Assembly: GCF_009730915.1 (NCBI RefSeq)
Contig: NC_052474.1
Location: 5,677,501 to 5,741,500 of the forward strand
DNA length: 64,000 bases
Direction: 5' to 3'
From: Dioscorea cayenensis subsp. rotundata
Lineage: Eukaryota > Streptophyta > Magnoliopsida > Dioscoreales > Dioscoreaceae
Shown: positions 25,484 through 36,127 of the stretch, piece by piece
How the letters are laid out: the number at the start of each line of letters is the position of its first letter
Position numbering within the stretch: position 1 is the stretch's first letter
Made by a program: the position numbers and the translations under genes
The notes under the pieces: model-generated
Seen by the model: the letters and a program-made list of their open reading frames with translations, nothing else
The model's database searches: none
Told to the model about the DNA's origin: nothing

Positions 25484-28338
25484 TGTAATACTCGAACTCA
25501 TGATTAGCATTGGAAAAATATATTCGGGGAGTATTACTTATAGTTGCAGTAAGATTTTTTTCTACGAGTAATATTGTTGAGAAAGCACGAGTGGGACGAG
25601 CAAGCGACTTAAGTGTAAAAGTTTATAAAAAGATTTTTGGGTTAAAGAGTAATAGAAAAAGGATTGATATAAAATATTTATGGAAACCAAGGACTGAAAA
25701 GGTAAGTTGAAGGGATCATATGGAAATATTGTGTTATACTTCAAGGACCATTGGATAATTTGAAAGGATCTTTTGAGAATACTATTTTTATAATTCAGGG
25801 ACCATTTGTGAGTTTTTCAGAGACTGTTTTTGTAAGGAATTATGTTTTGAGGGACTAAATGTAAATTTCGGCTGAAAGTTAAATTTGGAGAAAAAAATCT
25901 AGAGACTTGAGTGTTGTTCATCTTCTTCTCCACCATTTTCTACTGATGAACCCGAGGGTTAAAAATGAAGAAATGGGAAGAAATTTGAGGTTTTAAGGAG
26001 AGGGACTTGGAGATCGTCGGAGTGAAATTTCCATGGGAGGGATGACTTAGCTAGTAAGAAGCTTCCTCAGTATTGTTTTTAGCATGTGTATGTATGCATG
26101 TATATATATGTATTTATGGTTGGATTTGATGAAAATGTTGATGAATTTGAAGAAATATTAATGAGAATGATGAGGGTGTTGTTTTGAGATGAAATTTGTG
26201 TCGAAAAAAACCTCAGTATTTTAGTGATGAAATTGCTTGGATTGGTGGAGTTGCTTTGACGGATTCTATGTAGCGTTCTTCGTAGCACCGAGATTAAAAA
26301 TTTGGTTTAGTTAATTAAATTGATGATTATGATGATTAAGGTGTTAATGATGATTGTTGGATTGAAATGGGTTGAGTTAGTCCAATTGATTTGATTAGAT
26401 TAAACCAAGTTGGAATTGATTTGGTTGAGTTGGGCTTGATCAAATCAAGTTGAGATGGACTTAGGGTTTGAATGAGAATTGGTGTGGTTGGGTTTAATTG
26501 AATTAATTTGGTCTAGGTTTGATCAAATCAAATTGAGTGTGGTTGGAATTGAATTGTTTGGTTAATTTGAGTTGGTTGAGATTGATTTGGGCTTGGTTTT
26601 GGATGTTGGGCTAAGGATTTTTGGCTGAACCAATTCAAGAAAAATTTGGGTTCGGTTGAACCAAGTTGGTCCAGGAAATTTTTGTATAAGAATTGGGTTG
26701 GTTCAATCTGGTTCAGTGAAATTGAGTTTGGTTCAGTGCAATTAAACTTGGTTCAGTGGAATTGATCTTGGTTCAAATTGGTTCAGCAGTGTTTAGCCTA
26801 AATTAAGTTAATTTAAGTGCAATTGGAGACCGATTTAACTATTCAAGGCCGAGTTTTTAACCGATTGGAATAAGTGGGCCCAATTAGAGAGTCAATTACT
26901 TGGTTTTTTTGTATTTTTCTTTTGGGTTTCGATGTGATATTTATTTTTTTATTATATTATTCATTAGGGTGTTGTTCGAGCTTAGGGAGGGAGTTCAGTG
27001 TCGGGGAATTAACCCAAGGACACCAGGGTGAGTTGGTAGTGGCTATTATTTTTAAATAATTGATTAATTATTATTATTTTGAAATAATGCATTTAATGGC
27101 TAGTATTTTTGGAAATAATTATTTAAGTATTTCATTTTTATCATGTTTAATTTGCGTATAAGGTTAAAATATACGTATATTTACTTGCCGTTGATGTTCC
27201 TGACAATCGTATTGATACATCAGTTTGGTATAATTATACGTATTTGTGAATAGTGAAAAATACATGTATATGTGATTTAATTATTCAATTCATGTATTTA
27301 TTTTTTTGATGGTTATATATGCTTTTGATTTGGAATGATTTGTGAAATCATGTGAGCATTTTAAAATGTTTTACCAACAATATTTGTGGAATTGGTTTTC
27401 ATTCCTGGCATAGGAATGGTATTTTGTATTTGGATTTTCTTTCGATATTATGCATGTATCGTCTTGTGAATGTCTGGATAAGGACCAGTGTGATATGATT
27501 TATCAGATTTGTATTGTTCTTTGCATCTACATGTTGGTTTTGGATGGTGACGGCGGGCTGAGGCCCGACTCATGCGATGAGTGGGTTCCCACGGGCCGAC
27601 CCTTTAGAGGTGGCGTGGTGGACCGATTGTTGATTGGTCCGGATCGGTGGGAGCGTAGAGCCCACGATTGGATGATACATCGGGATCCGGGGTCACCACA
27701 CGGGACCCAGATGGAGCCAACGTCGAGTACGAAGACCTTGGCGGCTCCCAAACCCTAGTCGCTGACGCGGCTAAGTCGGGGAGAGTTTTTCGGGGCTATG
27801 GATTTGAGAATGGTTTTATATTATCGAGTTATTTTTGACGTTGATTTATGATGAATTTATGTTTTCAAAAGTTCTTTAAAAATGTATTTTTGCTAGAATT
27901 CTAGTATTTTTGGAAAAAGTTGGAAAATTATTTAAGCGGTTAGTATTTATATACTTTATATACTATGTATTTTTAGTATTTGAAATTATTAAGCCACTCT
28001 GACCAACTCGAATGTCTCTGTAGGCTGCAGGAGCATGACCCTAGATTGCTCGATCGAGTATAGAGCTAGTCGGGGTTGAGTCCGGGGACTGCATGGGTCC
28101 CTCATTTCTTTCTTTCTTCTTATTGGTGTCGTGATCTTGTAGCGGTTGTACCATGAAATTAAATAATTATATTTATTGTATTTATGTATTTGAACTGCAT
28201 ACTTGGTGAAAAAAATTGTAAATTGTGATTTGTAGAGTCCCGCTTTTTGTTTAAAAAGCAGGTGTCGGTTTCAGTTAAAAAGGGAATTTTTAAGCGATGG
28301 GTGCCACATTTACCTCGGTAGAAGGGGTGGGTGTGACA
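25484..28338 (+). repeat. 5' LTR of the 7.3-kb element
   Basis: 2,855 bases, TG...CA ends. It contains a stretch at about 26330-26830 built from degenerate GGTTGA/GGTTCA/CAAATCAA words, and a GC-richer segment at 27545-27770. ORFs inside it are not supported as genes. Confidence 0.9.
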
Positions 28339-28343
28339 TCTTT

Positions 28344-28355
28344 TGGTATCAGAGC
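28344..28355 (+). other. Primer binding site (initiator tRNA-Met type)
   Basis: TGGTATCAGAGC, five bases after the 5' LTR; complementary to the 3' end of plant initiator tRNA-Met. Confidence 0.85.
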
Positions 28356-28967
28356 TGTAGGTTGAGATATCCCTGGTTGGTAGAGATTACGGGTTGTGAT
28401 CTGAGCCTAAGTTTAGAAGTCATGTCTAGACTTAGAGGTTTAGTAGTGATTAGACAGAAAGTTAAGGGCCCAGTAGAAGTATTAAGACTCTCCAATCAGG
28501 TTAAAACCTAAGTTGCATATTTGGAATGAGAGCTGATAGTAGGTTTTGACATTTGAGGCAGAGAGCTGAGCAGTGCACTGTGATTAGGGTCACGGGTTGA
28601 GATAATTATTGGAATTGGTTTTATCTAAAATAAGTTTACTTAAAAGTTGCCAAAGAAGGGTATTTGGCATTCTCTTTGTTGACTGGCACACAGTGATTTG
28701 CATTGTGATTTGAAAGATACTTTGGACATACCTGTGTTTAAGATATGAGGGATTTAGCCCGTGAGTAACCAGTCTTCTTTATCACCTTTCTGTTGATTCT
28801 TAAAAGGTGTGTCACGACGTGACATTGATTCGAGCTTGATTTGTCTGAATTTGGATGAATTATAGCCAGCTCCTCTGAGTGTGGTTTAATTGTGTTTAAA
28901 TAGAGGAGAAGATCATACTTGCATTTTTCATCAGTGGGATTTTGAGTGTCTTAAGGATTTTTGAGTA

Positions 28968-29504
28968 ATGGAACCAAGGCGTTTGAGACGACTGAGACGA
29001 GGACCTCCTCCAAGGTATAATAGAGAAAGAGTAGAGAGATATTTCCTGGAAGAGCAGCAAAGAGAGGAAGAAGAACATAGAAGAGAAGTGGAGGAACAGA
29101 GAAGGAGAGAGGAGGAACGAAAGAGGGAAGAAGAGATGGAAACCAATAATGCTGCTCAAGTACCCTCTAGCTCTACTCTTGTTGCCTCAGCATCTTCTAG
29201 TTCTGTTATTACACCTGGTAATCAAGAGCAAGCAATGACTGATGTTTATGTCCCACAAGCTCGTTATGTGGTAACTATGAATACCAGAGATTTTAGCTCT
29301 ATAGTTGCTTCAGAGCTGAGGAATATCTACATGGAACGTTTTCACCTAGACGAGAGTCATATGCCAGAATTGAGAAGGAGGTATGGAGTTTCTGAGGAGT
29401 TTGCAACGGCATATGATGATGCCCATGCAGTCCTTAACTATGGTGCAGCAGTTGAGCAATGGAACCGGGAAAGGTTGAACCGCAGAAACCGCAGACAAGG
29501 ATGA
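28968..29504 (+). CDS. Unknown basic coiled-coil protein encoded by the non-autonomous retrotransposon
   Basis: 178 aa, the only ORF of note in the interior; the ATG follows GAGTA. Residues 1-21 are Arg/Pro-rich (MEPRRLRRLRRGPPP). Residues about 22-60 are a Glu/Arg heptad-like stretch (EEQQREEEEHRREVEEQ) likely to be a coiled coil. Residues about 63-95 are Ser/Val-rich linker. Residues about 100-178 look folded (TRDFSSIVASELRNIY, then HMPELRRRYGVSEEF) and end with a basic tail RLNRRNRRQG. It has no zinc knuckle, protease Asp or reverse-transcriptase motif. I do not recognise it. Its place downstream of the primer site suggests a relic or replacement of gag, or an added accessory ORF, but that is inference. 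Confidence 0.6.
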   Translation: MEPRRLRRLRRGPPPRYNRERVERYFLEEQQREEEEHRREVEEQRRREEERKREEEMETNNAAQVPSSSTLVASASSSSVITPGNQEQAMTDVYVPQARYVVTMNTRDFSSIVASELRNIYMERFHLDESHMPELRRRYGVSEEFATAYDDAHAVLNYGAAVEQWNRERLNRRNRRQG

Positions 29505-29902
29505 GGTTCAGTAGTTATATGAGACTTGTGAATAGTGGAATAACCTGTTTGTACTACCACTTGTGTGCTTGAGATGTTTGTATTCCACTTGTGTATCTCC
29601 AGTATGATGTATTCCTACTTGTAAATAAGAAGTTGCTTTTCTTCTAGATTGTGGAAAATACAAGATTATTTTATTGTATGAGTTTTGGAAGTGAGGAAGC
29701 CAGAGTAACACATCAGAAGAGTGTTGTATACCATGTATAACACCGTATAGAAGGAATCAGGTTCACTTTGATCATCAGCAGATACTTGGACATCCTTTCA
29801 CAGTATTGTTATTTACTATTGAGCATATTTGGAACAAGAGAACAGATTCGGAACAAGTAAGTGAAATTCAGTGATATCAGATTGATGTATGTTAAGGAAA
29901 TT

Positions 29903-29934
29903 TCGAGGACGAAATTTTCTTAAGGGGGAAGGAT
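29903..29934 (+). other. Polypurine tract region of the 7.3-kb element
   Basis: CGAGGACGAAATTTTCTTAA followed by GGGGGAAGGAT directly before the 3' LTR TG; it would prime plus-strand DNA synthesis. Confidence 0.75.
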
Positions 29935-32777
29935 TGTAATACCCTGAACCTGTGATTAACTGTTGGAAAATATATTCAGGGTATTACTATAGTTGCAGTA
30001 AGATTTTTCTACAGAGTAATATTGTTGAGAAACCCCAAGTGGACAGAACAAGGACTTAAGTGTAAAAGTTTATAAAAGATTTTGGGTTAAAGAGTAATAG
30101 AAAAAGGATTGATATAAAATATTTATGGAAACCAAGGACTGAAAGGTAAGTTGAAGGGATCATATGGAAATATTGTGTTATACTTCAAGGACCATTGGAT
30201 AATTTGAAAGGATCTTTTGAGAATACTATTTTATAATTCAGGGACCATTTGTGAGTTTTTCAGAGACTGTTTTGTAAGGAATTATGTTTTGAGGGACTAA
30301 ATGTAAATTTCGGCTGAAAGTTAAATTTGGAGAAAAAAATCTAGAGCTTGAGTGTTGTTCATCTTCTTCTCCACCATTTTCTTCTGATGAACCCGAGGGG
30401 TTAAAAATGAAGAAATGGGAAGAAATTTGAGGTTTTAAGGAGAGGGGACTTGGAGATCGTCGGAGTGAGACTCATGGGAGGGATGACTTGAGCTTGGTAA
30501 GAAGCTTCCTTGTATTGTTTTTGGCATGTGTATGTATGCATGTATATATATGTATTTATGGTTGGATTTGATGAAAATGTTGATGAATTTGAAGAAATAT
30601 TAATGAGAATGATGAGGGGTGTTGTTTTGAGATGAAATTTGTGTCGAAAAAAACCTGTATTTCATGATGAAATTGCTTGGATTGGTGGAGTTGCTTTGAC
30701 GGATTCTTGTAAGCGTTCTATGTAGCACGAGATTAAAAATTTGGTTTAGTTAATTAAATTGATGATTATGATGATTAAGGTGTTAATGATGATTGTTGGA
30801 TTGAAATGGGTTGAGTTAGTCCAATTGATTTGATTAGATTAAACCAAGTTGGAATTGATTTGGTTGAGTTGGGCTTGATCAAATCAAGTTGAGATGGACT
30901 TAGGTTTGAATGAGAATTGGTGTGGTTGGGTTTAATTGAATTAATTTGGTCTAGGTTTGATCAAATCAAATTGAGTGTGGTTGGAATTGAATTGTTTGGT
31001 TAATTTGAGTTGGTTGAGATTGATTTGGGCTTGGTTTTGGATGTTGGGCTAAGGATTTTTGGCTGAACCAATTCAAGAAAATTTGGGTTCAGTTGAACCA
31101 AGTTGGTCCAGGAAATTTTTGTATAAGAATTGGGTTGGTTCAATCTGGTTCAGTGAAATTGAGTTTGGTTCAGTGCAATTAAACTTGGTTCAGTGGAATT
31201 GATCTTGGTTCAAATTGGTTCAGCAGTGTTTAGCCTAAATTAAGTTAATTTAAGTGCAATTGGAGACCGATTTAACTATTCAAGGCCGAGTTTTTAACCG
31301 ATTGGAATAAGTGGGCCCAATTAGAGAGTCAATTCTTGGTTTTTGTATTTTCTTTTTGGGTTTCAATGTGATATTTATTTTTTTATTATATTATTACATT
31401 AGGGTGTTGTTCGAGGGCTTAGGGAGGGAGTTCAGTGTCGGGAATTAACCCAAGGACACAGGGTGAGTTGGTAGTGGCTATTATTTTTAAATAATTGATT
31501 AATTATTATTATTTTTGAAATAAGCTGTTTAATGGCTAGTATTTTTGGAAATAATTATTTAAGTATTTCATTTTATCATGTTTAATTTGCGTATAAGGTT
31601 AAAAATATCATGTATATTTACTTGCCGTTGATGTTCACGACAATCGTATTGATACATCGAGTTTGGTATAATTATACGTATTTGTGAATAGTGAAAAATA
31701 CATGTATATGTGATTTAATTATTCAATTCATGTATTTATTTTTTTGATGGTTATATATGCTTTTGATTTGGAATGATTTGTGAAATCATGTGAGCATTTT
31801 TAAAATGTTTTACCAACAATATTTGTGGAATTTGGTTTTCATTCCTCGCATAGGAATGGTATTTGTATTTTGGATTTCATCGATATTATGCATGTATCGA
31901 TCGATGAACGTCCCGGATAAGGACCATGTGATATGATTTATACAGCTTTGTATTGTCCTTTGCATCTACACGTCTGGTTTTGGATGGGCGACGCGCGGCT
32001 AGGCCCGACTATCATCGCATAGTGGGTTCCCAGCGCCAGCCTTTAGAGGGGCGCGGTGGACTCGATTGCTGATGGTCCAGATCGGTGGGAGCGTAGAGCC
32101 CTGATTGGATGATACATCGGGATCCCGGGGTCACCACACGGGACCGATGGGCCAACGCCAAGGGTACGAAGACTCGACGGCTCCCCAACCCTAGTCGCTG
32201 ACGGGCCAGCTAAGTCGGGAGAGTTTTCGTGCCATGGATTTGAGAATGGTTTTATATTATCGCTTATTTTGACATTGATGTATGATGAATTTATGTTTCA
32301 AAAAGTTCTTTAAAAAATGTATTTTTGCTAGAATTCTAGTATTTTTGGAAAAGTTGGAAAAATTATTTAAGCAGTTGAGTATTTATATACTTTATATACA
32401 GCCGTATTTTAGTATTTGAAATTATTAAGCCACTACCGAAATAAACCCGAATGTCTGTCAGAATGCAGGAGCATGACCCCTAGATTGCCTCGATCGAGTA
32501 TAGAGCTAGTCGTGGTTGAGTCCGGGACTCGCAGTAGGGTCCCTCATTTCTTTCTTTCTTCTTATTGGTGTCATGATCTCGTAGCGGTCTGTACTCGCAA
32601 AATTAGAGTAATTATATTTATCAGTATTTATGTATTTGAACCCGCACTTGGTGAAAAATTGTAAATCGTGATTTAGAGGTCCCGCTTTGTTTAAAAAGCA
32701 GTGTCAGGGCCTCAGCTAAAAGGGAATTTTAACTGATGGGTGCCACATTTACCTCGGTAGAAGGGGTGGGTGTGACA
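29935..32777 (+). repeat. 3' LTR of the 7.3-kb element
   Basis: 2,843 bases, colinear with the 5' LTR. Differences are mostly one- to three-base insertions and deletions, dense at 31860-32760. Confidence 0.9.
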
Positions 32778-32794
32778 CAAACCCTCAATAGAGG

Positions 32795-32978
32795 ACTAAC
32801 GACCATTTGATCTATTGGCATCAGATCCCTTACGTAGGGTGTTCACCTTGAGTGTGGAGTGTGGCTCCCCGAACTCGATCCCTATCTCGCAAGGTGAGGG
32901 CACAGTTCGGTGGTGAGCACGGTTCCCTCACGTGTTCGTCTACGGGTTCGCCTTTCTCAAAAAAAAAAAATAAAAAAT
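32795..32978 (+). mobile_element. tRNA-derived SINE with poly(A) tail
   Basis: A GC-richer body of about 165 bases ends in A(12)TAAAAAATAA and is flanked by near-identical direct repeats AACCCTCAATAGAGG (32780-32794) and AACCTCGATAGAGG (32979-32992). It carries pol III promoter-like words TGGCATCAGATC (A-box position) and CGAACTCGATCC (B-box-like). A variable-length target duplication plus an A-tail is the SINE signature. Confidence 0.7.
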
Positions 32979-33188
32979 AACCTCGATAGAGGTTAACTCT
33001 CAATAACCAAATCCTCATGAAATACAAGAAATAAAATATTATTTTTTATTATAAATATAATATTTAGAGCTATATATATAATTTATTTTATTAAAAGATG
33101 TCCAAATAACTATCATATATGACTAAGACAAACAAAACTACATACTAAAATCAAATACAAGCTTTGAATAGGTTTATAATAAAACAAC

Positions 33189-33478
33189 GGTTTAATTACT
33201 GTATAGATCCCCGTAATTGTGTACTTTCTGCCCTTTTAGTCATTGTAATATTTTTAGGTACAATTAAATCCTTATATTTAGTTGAATTAAGTCATTTTAG
33301 TCTGCTGTGTAGATAGACAAGTATAAATTGCAATGACTTAATTGTACATAAAAATATTGTTGTGGACTAGAATGACCCAATTCGACTAAATATGAGGATT
33401 TAATTGTACCTAAAAATATTAGAAGGACTAAAAAGATAAAAAGTACACAATTATAAGGACCTATACGCCAATTAAACC
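33189..33478. mobile_element. Snap-back Mutator-like MITE, 290 bp
   Basis: The two arms (about 115 bases each) are inverted copies: GGTTTAATTACTGTATAG... and ...CTATACGCCAATTAAACC, with matching inner words AGGTACAATTAAATCC and GGATTTAATTGTACCT. It is flanked by 9-base near-duplicates TAAAACAAC (33180-33188) and TAAAACAGC (33479-33487). The paralogous units at 35930 and 55985 lack it, so the empty site is visible in this window. Confidence 0.8.
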
Positions 33479-33606
33479 TAAAACAGCCAACAACAAACTC
33501 TGCAATGTTCACCAAAATCCACTATAGATATATTAAATTAAAAAATAAAAAATAAACTAAAATTTGCCAACAGTGAAAAACACAAATTAAAAACTTGGTA
33601 ACCAAA

Positions 33607-34275
33607 TTAAGTGGAACGGCCGAGCTTTTGGAGGCACTTGACTCCGATCTCGAAGCAGAGGAACGCATTGAAAGTGGTTTCCATCGCTTGGTACTCGTCG
33701 AAAACATGGTAGTTCTTTTCCCTCTGGATACTTCTCTTCACCCTCATCCCATTCAGCGCCATCGCCGCCATGTCCTCCAGCGTCGCTTTCCTTGGAATCT
33801 CTTGATTCTCGTACGCAGCCTCCATCAACGTCCTCACCTCCACTGCCTTCCCCAACACAATGTTCCAATCCTTCTCCAAAGACTCCACCGCCTTCTCTAT
33901 CCCAAACCCAAACACGGTCACTTGGCGATCGGCGAGGAAGTCACGGAGGGCCATGGCGGCGGAGATCTGGTGGTCTTCATCGGAGTTGTCGATGAAGAGG
34001 CAGTGAGATCCACCGAGGCAGAGCGCGATCCCGCTGATTACTTTAGAGGAACGATAGTGGGTTATTGACCAGGTTAAGCGTTCCGGTAAACGATGGAAGA
34101 AGGATAGGCCGGCGACGAGTGGGCTACGGCGCTTCTCGTGATTGCGTTGCTGGAACCAGCGCTTGACGGTGATGTTCACATTGTACAAAGGACAGGTGGC
34201 CTCGATGATGCGATCGCCGACGCGGACGAGGCGGATGAAGTTCCTCTCCTCCTCGATGCTCAGCTCCAGCTCCAT
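33607..34275 (-). CDS. Degenerate 3'-5' exonuclease-fold protein (paralog 2, intact)
   Basis: Intronless, 222 aa from the ATG at 34275 (MELELSIEEERNFIRL). An in-frame ATG at 34326 would add 17 residues, but paralogs start at the equivalent of the inner Met. It keeps the family order: VKRWFQQRNHEKRRSPLVAG, ALCLGGSHCLFIDNSDED, ALRDFLADRQVTVFGFG, WNIVLGKAVEVRTLMEAAYE, TTFNAFLCFEIGVKCLQ. The Asp-x-Glu of the first catalytic motif is replaced (GLSFFH), as in paralog 1. It lies on the minus strand in unit A of the array, close downstream of the 7.3-kb retrotransposon. The frame is intact; expression and function are unknown. Confidence 0.72.
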   Translation of the reverse strand: MELELSIEEERNFIRLVRVGDRIIEATCPLYNVNITVKRWFQQRNHEKRRSPLVAGLSFFHRLPERLTWSITHYRSSKVISGIALCLGGSHCLFIDNSDEDHQISAAMALRDFLADRQVTVFGFGIEKAVESLEKDWNIVLGKAVEVRTLMEAAYENQEIPRKATLEDMAAMALNGMRVKRSIQREKNYHVFDEYQAMETTFNAFLCFEIGVKCLQKLGRST

Positions 34276-34392
34276 AGGATTGCGATTGCGATTGGTGTCT
34301 TGTGCCGCAAGGCAAACGAATCCCAAGAGAAAGAAAACGACAATGACAGAGAAGCGGCGCTAGCTGGTGAGGTTCATATATATATATATATA

Positions 34393-34700
34393 ATGTTTAA
34401 TTCTAATTCCACTCGAATTAAAATTTGAGATAGTTAAAACAAATAAATTTTAAAAAAATAAAAAAAAATAGTGATCTTGTTTTTATTAGAATTGCGAATT
34501 ATAAATATAATTTTTAAAATTTAAGAAATAAATATATTTTTTAAAAAATTCAAGAAGGCTGAAATTTGGAGGGAGATACACTGAATAGATATCTATCCAT
34601 ATTTAAAAATAAATGAACAAATAAATAAAAACAAAGGATTTCATGATCTGGTGTTAGAATTAAGCTATTTAAATATTAAGATTGATGATGAGCTATAGTT
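34393..34700. repeat. Array 5'-flank block, unit A
   Basis: Begins GTTTAATTCTAATTCCACTC and continues AAAATTTGAGATAG... to GAATTGCGAATTATAAATA. Homologous blocks are at 36995-37120 and, split by a hAT-like element, at 38540-38551 plus 39746-39950 (repeated once more at 39808-39930). Confidence 0.7.
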
Positions 34701-34969
34701 ATTATTCTTTATGTATCATGCTTTCAATGTTTCTCAGAGTTATCATTCCTGTGAACATGCGTGTGATTCTTGTGAGAATGAGTTTGACTGAAGATGGACT
34801 TTTAATTTGTACAGATGGCTGCCTGTAGTTATTGATGTAGTCATGCACTTTGGAGGTGTTAAATGGTCTATTGTTGATTGTCCCCCATCCAATCCAATTT
34901 CTTCATTTCTGAAATTTGAACATGATATTTCAGATTCCGTACTGTTCGAGGGTTTTCTTTTTATTTAAC
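34701..34969. other. Spacer between array units A and B
   Basis: A less AT-rich stretch with no gene recognised; not matched in the other units of the window. Confidence 0.5.
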
Positions 34970-36127
34970 GAGAAGGAAAAATCATGAACATAATCAAATC
35001 ATCCAACTAACATTTTCTCTCATTTTGAATATTTCATGCTGAGCCTTTGTTATAATATTTATTGAAATAAATAAATAAATCATAAATCAATCAAAATTAA
35101 CAAAATAATAATAATAATAACTTCTATAGGCGAATATATAGAGAGACCTCCACACTAAATTGCATTTGTAGATTTTTTTTTTTAAGAAAAGATTTTTATC
35201 TCATAATATAAGAATTTACATTTTGGTTCTTGGATTCATGTGTGAATACCTTTATGAGTGTGAATATACCTCTTGTAAATTTCAAAATTATATGTATACC
35301 CACAAAAAAAAATTTAAGTTTTTGAATATGTACATATATAGTTTTTACAAAACACCCAAAATGCAAGACATGTTTATTAAATATTTAAATTATAAGTTTT
35401 TCTTTATTTTGGTCATCAATCAATAGTGTTATAATAGTCTTACAATTTCTCTTCATTAAGTCATTATCATCCATAGAAGTTTTATTTATTTATTATTATT
35501 ATTATTATTTTTATAAATACGAATAATCCATTTATGAGGGGTGTGCTAAGGGTAAAGATTGAACATTTTGCCTAACGCCCTCATTTGACAACATAGAATT
35601 TAAATGACAAACTCAAACTCACACCAAAGACCCTTTTAACTAGCACATTACAACTAAAAAAATTAAAACTCAAGACAATAAAAATCTCTTATCAAACACC
35701 ATATACAAATATGGTTATATCACTGAGTTATAAGTTTATTATCCATCAGTGAAAGTCTTACGGCAAACTCTCAATAAATGAACATTCAATTATTGAAATA
35801 GAAAAAATTTAATTTTAAAAAATTATAAAATACCTCTCTCTCTTATTATAAGGATGATAAAAGAGGTCCAAACAAACAACAATCATATATCACAATAATC
35901 AAAACTACCCACTAAAATCTACTACAAGCTTAGTTAGTAGGTTAAAAATAGACAATACTCTCCAATCGTTGAAAGACATTATAGTCTATTTACAGACATA
36001 TTAAATTAACAAAAAAAAATAAAAAAAATAAAAAATTTCACACTAAACATGCCAACAGTGAAAAACTATAAAAAAAAACACACACACACAAATAATAATT
36101 ATCCAGAAAGAAACTTGATAAACCAAA
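34970..36127. repeat. Array 3'-flank block, unit B
   Basis: About 1.15 kb homologous to 54370-56151 (unit E), to 40860-41208 (unit D), and to the interrupted unit A block. Shared words include TTTTCTCTCATTTTGAATAT, TTTTGGTTCTTGGATTC, AGTCTTACGGCAAACTCTCA and CAAGCTTAGTTAGTAGG. It continues directly into the 3' end of the gene at 36128. Confidence 0.8.

Larger units (their letters stand above)
25484..32777 (+). mobile_element. Complete non-autonomous LTR retrotransposon, 7.3 kb, chromovirus/Tekay-like termini
   Basis: Two direct LTRs (25484-28338 and 29935-32777) begin TGTAATAC, end TGTGACA, and are flanked by the 5-bp duplication CAAAC (25479-25483 and 32778-32782). A tRNA-Met primer site TGGTATCAGAGC is at 28344-28355. 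The right LTR is preceded by CGAGGACGAAATTTTCTTAA plus a GGGGGAAGGA polypurine tract, wording I associate with Tekay/Del chromoviruses. The interior is only 1,596 bases. It has no protease, reverse transcriptase or integrase and carries one ORF (28968-29504). It must depend on another element for movement. It is inserted in a repeat block flanking the exonuclease-like gene array. Confidence 0.9.

Noticed and set aside
27450..27758. 102-codon ORF in the 5' LTR
   Set aside because: It is inside an LTR, and the 3' LTR copy is not open at the same place; no domain.
33595..34068. 157-codon plus-strand ORF and similar ones at 36149-36525 and 56140-56466
   Set aside because: Antisense shadows of the exonuclease-like genes.
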